Source of the DNA: Cristatella mucedo
Taxonomy: Eukaryota > Bryozoa > Phylactolaemata > Cristatellidae
Assembly: GCA_009760855.2 (NCBI GenBank)
Contig: WPIO01000027.1
Location: forward strand, 4,626,501 to 4,690,500
Length of the DNA: 64,000 nucleotides
Reading direction: 5' to 3'
The notes beneath the pieces are model-generated. The model was not told where the DNA came from. It did no database searches and saw only the letters and a list, made by a program, of their open reading frames with translations. Position numbers and translations under genes: made by a program. Shown piece after piece: positions 56,956-64,000 of the stretch; positions within the stretch are counted from its first letter, which is position 1, and each line of letters starts with the position of its first letter.

Positions 56956-59900
56956 TTGTTATTGCCTGAAAGCGGGCAGTGACTAGAAATTATTTTTACC
57001 CATTGCAGGCATGAACATAACGATTGCCGTTTTCAATTTTAACACCGATAAGTGCGAGGCCGTGGTTGTATAATTTCGATCACGTTGCAAAAACTTACAT
57101 TGCGATCATGTTATGTTTTTTAGTCAGAGCATGAGTAAATCAAACGATCACTATTGTCGATAGCGATAACGATTATTTCGACGCTATGCTTTTATAGACA
57201 TGTGACAATAGAATAAAAGCACGTGGCGATCCGAAAATTCTATTTACCTATCACAGGCATGACCGTATCAATCGCCGTTGACGATCGTAATACAAATCAG
57301 GGCGATGCTGTGCTGTCGCAATTATAGTGGCATTTCATTAAAGTTCAAATTGATAGGATTATGTTTTCTAGTCATCGCAAGAATAAAATTACCAATCGCA
57401 TTTGTCGATCGCGATAACGATTACTGCGATGTTATGATTTGTAAGAACATGCTACCATAGGCTGAAAGCTCATCGCGATCAGAAGCACTTTTGTAGCCAC
57501 CACATGCACGAACGTAATGTCGTAATACCGATTACTGCAACGCTGTGCTTTCATAGTTTCGGTAACATCGAATAAAATTACGTATCGAATACATTATGTT
57601 TTCAAGTTATCATATGAATTAAGGTAACTGTCATATTTCTCGATAGTGATCATGATAACTGCGATGCTAATTTTTTATAAACACGTTAATATCCCATCAA
57701 AGCACGTGGCTATCAGAAAATGTGTTTTAACTACCACAGCAGGTATGAACATAGCGATCGCTGTTAAGATTGTAATATCAATTAGTGCAATGCTCTGCTT
57801 TTTTAACTTCGCATGAACTTACGTAAAGATCACATCGTGTTTTCTAGTCAGGGTCTGAGCAAAATTAGCGGTCGTATTTGCCGATAGTGATAACAATTAT
57901 TGCGACGCTATGCTTTCGTAAACACGTTAACATCGCATACAGCGCGTGGCTATCGCACAATGTTTTCTACCCATCACAGGGACGAACATAACGATCGCCG
58001 TTGATGACCGTAATACCGATAAGTGCGATACTGTGCTTTTATAATGTCAGTAATATCGCGTTTGGTTATACCATGATAATATTATGTTTTCTCGTCATCG
58101 CCGGAATGAAAATAACGATAACATTATCCGATTGTAAGAACGATTACTGCGACGTTATGCTTTCATAAACACGTTGTCATCGTACTAAAGCACGTGGCGA
58201 TTGTAGAATGTTTTCTTGCCATCACAGGGACGAACATGGTGGTCGCAGTTGACGATCGCAATACCGATCAGGGCGGTGCTGATATTTCGTAATTTTGGTC
58301 ACATCCAATAATGCATAAAACTAACGAGCACATTGATTGATAGTGATAGCGAATATTGCGACGCCATGCTTATATTACCATGCTACTATCGTGCAAAAGC
58401 ACGTGGCGATCACGTAATGCTTTCTAATCATCACAGGCACGGATATGGCGCTCACCATTGACAATCTTAATACCGAGTAGTGAGATGCTGAGCTTTCATA
58501 ATGTCGGTAACATCGAATTAAGTTAGATAACGAACGGATTATAATTTGTAGTCATCTCATGATTAAAATTAACTTTCGCATTTTTCGATCAGAATAAAGT
58601 TTACTGCGATGCTAACTTTTTATAAACACGTTGCCATAGCGTTAAAGCACGTGGCAATCAACACATGTTGGCTATCCATTTCAGAGATAAACATGGCAGT
58701 CACCAATGACATTCGTAACACCGATTATGGCGACGCTGTGCTTTCGTAATATCGGCAAAATCAAATAAAGTTACATACAAATCAGACTAAGTTATCCTGT
58801 CATCGCATAAATTAAATAAACGATCGCATTTCTCTGTTGTGATAACGGTTACTACGACACTATGCCTTAATAATTACGTAATTATCGCACAAACGCATGT
58901 GAAAATTAGAAAAACCTATTTACCAATCACAGTTTTAAACATAACGATCACCGTTCACGATCGTAATACTGATTACTGACATGCCACGCTTTCATAATGT
59001 CGATAACATCGAATAAACTTACATAAGGAATAGGTTATGTTTTCTTGTCTTCGAATGGATAACATTGACGGTTGCATTTGTCGATCGTAGTAATAGTTAC
59101 TTCGATGCTAATTTTTTATAAACGCGTTACAATCGCATAAAAGCACGTGAAGATAAGAAAACGTGGTCTACCCACCACAGGCATCAATATAACAATCGCC
59201 ATTTACGATCTCAATACTGATTAGTGCACGTTGTGCTTTTATAATGTCGGTAACATCGCAATGGAATGGACAACGATCAGATTATGTTTTCCAGTCATCG
59301 GATTAGTAAAATTAATCATCTCATTTGTCGATATTCATAACAATTATTGCGATGCTATGCTTTAATAAACGCGTTCCATCGTCTAAAGGCACGTGGCGAT
59401 AAGAAAATGCTTTTTACCCATTTCAAGCGCGAACGTAACGATTGCTGTTGACGCTCGTAGTACCGATTGGTGCAGTGCTGTGCTGTCACAATGTCAGTAA
59501 TGTCGCATTAAAGTAAAAAATGATCAGATTATGTTTTCTAGTCATCGCGTGAATAAAATTAACCATCGCATTTGTGGTTCGTGATAAAGATTATTGCGAT
59601 ATCATCCTCTTGAAAAAGCATGTTGCGATCGCGTGAAAGCTAGGGAAAATGGAAAAATCTTTTCTACCCGTTACACGCATGAACATAACGACCGCCGTGG
59701 ACGGTCGTAATACCGATTAATGCGGTTCTGTGCTTTCATAATCTCGACAGTATTGAATAAAATTATGTGACATACAAAGTATGTTTTCTCGTAATCGCAT
59801 GAATATAATTAACGATCCTATTTGTCAATCGTGGTAATTATAACTGCAATGCTTATTTTTTTTATAAACACGTTATCATCGCATTAAAGCCTGCGGCGTT

Positions 59901-60588
59901 CAGAAAACGTTTTCTACCCTTCACAGGCATAAACATAGTCGCAGTTGAATATTTTTTTAAAGTTGAATCTACCTTAAAAAACGATTACATTTGTCGATCA
60001 AGATATCGATTACTGTGATGTTACGTTTTTGTAAAAACGCTGGGCGAGCGTGTAAAAGCCTGGTAATCAGAAAAAGTTTTCTACCCAATTCATGCATGGA
60101 CGAAAAGATCGCAGTTGACAATCGTAATACCAATCTCTGAGATGCTGTTCTTTCATAGCGTCGATCACATCGCACTAAGTTATATAACGATTTAATAATG
60201 TTTTCGAGTCATCGCATGAATACAATTACCAATCGCATTTGTCGACGGTCATAATTATTGCTGCGATGGTATGCCTTAAACACCTTACCAACGCACGCGG
60301 GACTAAATAATATGTTCTACCCATCACATGCATGAATGTATCCACAGCCGTTGACGATCGTAGTACCAATATTTTAGATTCTATACTTTCATAATGTCGG
60401 TAACGTCGAATCAAGTTCGATAACGAGCAGATAACGTTTTTTAGTCATCTCATGATTAAACTAACGCTCACACTGTGTCTATCTAAATAATGATTACTGT
60501 AATGCTATACTTTCAAAAGCATGTTACAGTCGCACAAAAGCGCGAGGCAATTAGATAAGAGATTTCTACCCATCACAGGCATGGTAAA
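56956..60588. repeat. Satellite, unit about 247 bp, two-part units
   Basis: The anchor ATCACAGGCATGAACATAAC and variants recur at about 57002, 57251, 57501, 57735, 57975, 58223, 58432, 58681, 58928, 59176, 59421, 59672, 59932, 60091, 60324 and 60574. Most spacings are 233-260 bp, with short units near 58223-58432 and 59932-60091. Each unit has two related halves of about 120 bp. One contains CGATTACTGCGATGCTATGC, ATAAACACGTT and AAAGCACGTGGCGAT; the other contains CCGATTAGTGCGATGCTGTG and TCGGTAACATCG, then TTATGTTTTCTAGTCATCGC. No gene is present; the frames on either strand are short. Confidence 0.9.
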
Positions 60589-62019
60589 CAATAAAGGCAC
60601 AGTATCGATGAGAAAGCCGGAACCGTGCCACAGAGAGTGGGCAGTTTGCTGCAGAGAGACTGCAGCATGGGGAAGACACACGCGGCGATTGGTAAGCAGA
60701 TGGCATCATTTGAAAGACGGACAACTTCGCTCACTAGAGATACGGCTACAACCGCAAGTGATAGGGGAAGGCAGTATGCGGCTGACCGAATTAAGTACGC
60801 CGCAGAGAGACGCAGCCTGAATGAGAGAGTCGGAAGCACGGAGCTGTAGTTTTTCAGCGGGCGGCGTAGAGTCTATAGTGTGCCACTGAAAGACACAGCA
60901 AATGGCCAGAAGACAGTATCGTCTGCAAGACATAAGAAATCTTCCAAAAGACAGACGGAAAAATCTACAAAAGATAAGGCGTCGTGTGCAAGAGAGACGA
61001 AATCGTCTTCCAAAGAGTCGGTCTTGTTTGTGATAGACAGGTAAAATCAGTAAAACACGTGGCACATCAAGATGAGGCTGAGTCACTGTGTCGTGCAGAA
61101 CAAATAATCTGGCTGTAGTTGAGATACAGCATCATTCGCAATAAAAACAGCGTCGTCCGTAAGAGATACGGTATCGTCCGCGAGAGAGACGGCATCGGTA
61201 GTTAGAGCAACAGCATCAGCTGTATGAGAGGCGGCAGCGTCCGAAAGAGTGCCGGGATCGTGCCCAAGAGAGTCAGCATCACCCGCAACAAAGACGGCAT
61301 CACCCGCAACAAAGACGGCATCACCCGCAAGTGACATTGTAATGTAAGCTAGAGACGCAGCAGCGTTCCCAGGAGAGGCGGCTACAACCGAAAAAGAAAT
61401 GGCACGTCAGGCTGTGGTGGAGTCCCTGGGACGAGCAGCATTGTTAGGCTGGGTTTCGCTGATACACAGCATCGTCCACAATAGAGACGGCGAAAATCAC
61501 ACGAAATACGGATGTGTCCACATGAGAGGCGGCATCCGTAGCTAAAGCGACGGCATCACCTGCAAGAGAGGTGGCATCGTTCCCAAGAGAGACGGCATCG
61601 TCGGCAAGAGAAACGGAATCGTTCGCAAGAAAGACAGCATCGTCCATAAGAAAGACGGCATCTTCGGCAAGTGAAACGGCATCGTGGGCTACCAACACGG
61701 CACCGTTCGCTAGATAGACGGCATCATTAAATAGAGAGACTTTTGCCAGAGATACGGCATCGTCCGAAAAACTGACGCCGTCGTCGGCAAAGGAGAAGCC
61801 ATCGTCTAGAAGAGAGACGGCATCGTGCCCAAGTGTGACGGAATCGTCTTCTAAAGAGACGGAAATGTTCGCAAGAGAGTCAGCTACAACCTCAAACTAA
61901 TGGCATGGCTAGATACGGTAGAGTTACTGGACCGTGCAGCACAGACACATTGGATGTGGTTGAGACTCTGAATCATCCGTAATAGTAACTGCACCATACT
62001 CACGGAATACGGCATCCTC
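60589..62019. repeat. 21-bp minisatellite array 3, usual orientation
   Basis: Array units and the conserved spacer are recognised, and a three-fold perfect repeat of GGCATCACCCGCAACAAAGA or a close variant occurs at about 61278-61335. Minus frames read SLADDTVSLTDDAVFIANDA-type repeats (61083-61337 and 61444-61698). Confidence 0.85.
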
Positions 62020-62983
62020 TTGCCAGTGATGCCGTCTGTCTTAGGTGCCATGCCTTCACTTTTGCAGACGATCCCGTCACCCTTGCGGATGATTCCGTCT
62101 CTATTGCAGACAATGTAATCTATCTCAAAGCTGATGCCGTAGCCGTAGCTACCGATGCCGTCAATCTTGAGAACGATGCCGTCTCTCTTGCAGCCGATGC
62201 CGTTGCTGTAGCAACGAGGGCCGCATCTCTTGCTGACGATGCCGTCTCTCCTGCGGAATATGCCGTTCCTTTTGATGATGATGCAGAGTTTCAATCAACC
62301 CCAGCCTATCTGTACCGCACGCTCGAGTGGCTATAGAGCACCTTGCCATGATACTTCTTTTGATGTTGTAGCCGTCTCTCTCGTGAATGATTCAGTCTCC
62401 CTTGAAGGCGATGTCGTCTCACTTGCGAATGATGCTGTTTTTCTAGCGAAGGATGCCGTCTCCCTTGTCGACATTGTCGTCTCTCTTGCGAACGAAACCG
62501 TCACTCTTGTGGCTGATGCCGTCGATTTAGCTACGGATGCCGCCTCTCCTGCATACGATGTCTCTTTTGCGAATGATGCCGTTTATATCATGGATGATGC
62601 AGTATCTTAACAACACAGAGCGTATCAGTGCCGCACGCTTCAGTGACTCCACCATGCCTTGCCCTAACATATCTCTTGCTGTTGTAGCCGTCTCTCATTC
62701 GAACCAGGCCGTGTCTAAAAAAATCAACGCCGTCCCTCTTGTTCACGATGTAAATTCTTTTCCGGACAAGGCCGTCTCACTAGCAGACGACGCCGTGTCT
62801 TATGCCGACGATGCCGTTTTTCTTCCAGCTAATGCCATGGCTCTAGCTACCTGTGCTGTCCCTCTTGGAAGTGGTGCCATGTCCCTGGCGCACGGTGCCT
62901 TCTCTCATCCTGACGAGGATGTCTCTCGTGCGGACTATGCCGTTTCTATTGGGGATGATGCTGCGTATCAACTGTGCAGGACG
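62020..62983. repeat. 21-bp minisatellite array 3, inverted part
   Basis: From about 62020 the plus strand carries the complement of the array, reading GATGCCGTCTCTCTTGC instead of GAGACGGCATCGTCC. The plus frame 62230-62610 gives DAVFLAKDAVSLVDIVVSL and the frame from 62537 continues similarly. The same family is therefore present head-to-head. The right end is the LINE copy. Confidence 0.85.
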
Positions 62984-64000
62984 GTGAGAAGTGGTGTGAT
63001 GTGGCAACTGCGACGCTCACGACAGACAAGACTAGCTGCAAAATCTTGCACCAGCTGTAATCGCCTGATTGCCCATGCCGGTAGGATAGCAAGCAGTGAT
63101 TTACAGAAGTCAAGACAGAAGGTCAAAAATGCATGGACCAACTTAGTCGTGGCATCCTTATCTAAACAAGCACACGTTTCAGCAATGTTATGTAGCTGAA
63201 AGAAGACAGGCTTGATTGTGGGGCTGATTTGGTCGTCTAAGAGAGGTCACCTTTGAGCGTCAGCCTTTCCAATTTCTGAATCACACTGGGATTGCCTATA
63301 ACTAGTAGAGCTGGTTTTGTCCAGCGGTTACGGTGCTCGCTCCAATCAAGGCCTGGGTGAGGTCGTGGGCTCGAGCCCCGGGGCATATATGAAGCTTCTA
63401 AATACATATTAAGTTCTCTTTGGGAACTATGCAAATGACTTATATTTTATATATTTTATACAATAAATTAATAAGTTAAATAATAAATAAATAAATACAA
63501 ATACAAATAATAAGTTAGATAATAAATATATATAATAAATAATTAAGTTAGTTAGTAGGTTAGTTTTATCTCCGTTTAGTTTTAGGAAATTTACTGCCAT
63601 CTATGTGCTGATGTCGTCAATACATGCAGCAAGTGAGTTGAGAGAATTTGAGGTGCTCAAAGGCAGGGACGGATCAAAGAAAAGGTACAACTGAGCGTCA
63701 TCCGCATAAAAGTTAAAGTCTAGATTGTGCTTGGCAATCACTTCAGCAAGAGGGATAGTATAAACCATGAAAAGAACCGGACCTAGCACGGAGCCCTGAG
63801 GAACCCCACATTTCAGAGGTACATACATTGTTGTCCATTTGCATCAATAACTTGGAGTCTCCCACTGGGATAGGACCTGAACCATTGCACAGCAGTGCCA
63901 GTGATGCCCAAGCGAGATGGGAGTTGCTCTAGAAGAACTTTGTGATCGATAGCATGAAAAGCTGCCGAAAGATCGCATAACAAGCACAGAGACTCTACCT
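62984..64000 (-). mobile_element. CR1/L2-type LINE, partial, runs off the window
   Basis: The minus strand runs from the C-terminal domain (near the position equivalent to 15120) through the reverse transcriptase; FYADDAQLYLFF and GVPQGSVLGPVLF are recognised at 63601-63828. It lacks the 3' UTR and tail, so its right-hand (3') part was lost. It is interrupted by a SINE of family 2 at 63306-63560 and continues beyond the window. Confidence 0.9.
63306..63560 (+). mobile_element. tRNA-derived SINE, family 2, copy c, with long AT-rich tail
   Basis: The head is GAGCTGGTTTTGTCCAGCGG with GTGGGCTCGAGCCCCGGGGC, and the LINE-like hairpin tail is diverged (ATTAAGTTCTCTTTGGGAAC). A tail of about 110 bp of AT-rich repeats (ATAATAAATAAATAAAT, AATAAGTTAGATAATAAAT) follows, ending at GTTAGTTAGTAG. 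It splits the LINE between CTATAACTAGTA and GGTTAGTTTTATC. Confidence 0.88.

Overview
The window looks like gene-poor, repeat-dominated nuclear DNA of an invertebrate animal. The evidence is CR1/L2-type non-LTR retrotransposons, two tRNA-derived SINE families, a Ty3/gypsy LTR element, a Mutator-like (MULE) DNA transposon, a decayed Polinton/Maverick-like (adintovirus-like) element, and a broken 28S rRNA segment joined to what may be the end of an R2 element. I cannot name the species. I see no intact host protein gene, no CRISPR array and no bacterial operon. Nearly every coding stretch is a pseudogene with stops, frameshifts or lost catalytic residues.

Layout. 1-3.7 kb: two copies, about 2.02 kb apart, of an unclassified long repeat, one ending at a LINE 3' end. 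4.0-8.4 kb: a diverged tandem array with a unit of about 545 bp. It is interrupted by an unclassified interspersed repeat, and a second copy of that repeat follows at 8.4-9.15 kb. 9.37-12.3 kb: a SINE, possible rDNA spacer, a 28S rRNA pseudogene on the minus strand whose homology stops at the known R2 insertion site, and a CCHC-bearing fragment abutting it. 12.3-15.7 kb: the most complete LINE, with an endonuclease part and a nearly open reverse transcriptase part. 15.7-20.7 kb: a large diverged minisatellite with a 21-bp (7-codon) period.

20.7-39.2 kb: an AT-rich island holding the Polinton-like element. Its remnants are an integrase, a packaging ATPase, a double-jelly-roll-type capsid protein, two penton-like minor capsid proteins, coiled-coil proteins and two clusters of tail-fibre-like repeat proteins. 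It is interrupted by the MULE, a SINE and several LINE copies. 39.2-47.0 kb: a second 21-bp array. 48.0-52.2 kb: the Ty3/gypsy element with matching 140-bp LTRs. 53.2-56.7 kb: a second long LINE copy hit by two SINEs. 57.0-60.6 kb: a satellite of about 247 bp, each unit made of two related halves. 60.6-63.0 kb: more 21-bp array, which reverses orientation near 62.02 kb. 63.0-64.0 kb: a minus-strand LINE running off the edge.

How the parts relate. The LINE 3' end, a short hairpin-forming tail followed by (ATT)n, is shared by the second SINE family. This indicates that the SINE used the LINE machinery. SINEs are nested in LINEs and in the 21-bp arrays, LINEs in the Polinton-like element, and the LTR element in the array. 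The 21-bp arrays and the Polinton-like element are therefore older layers.
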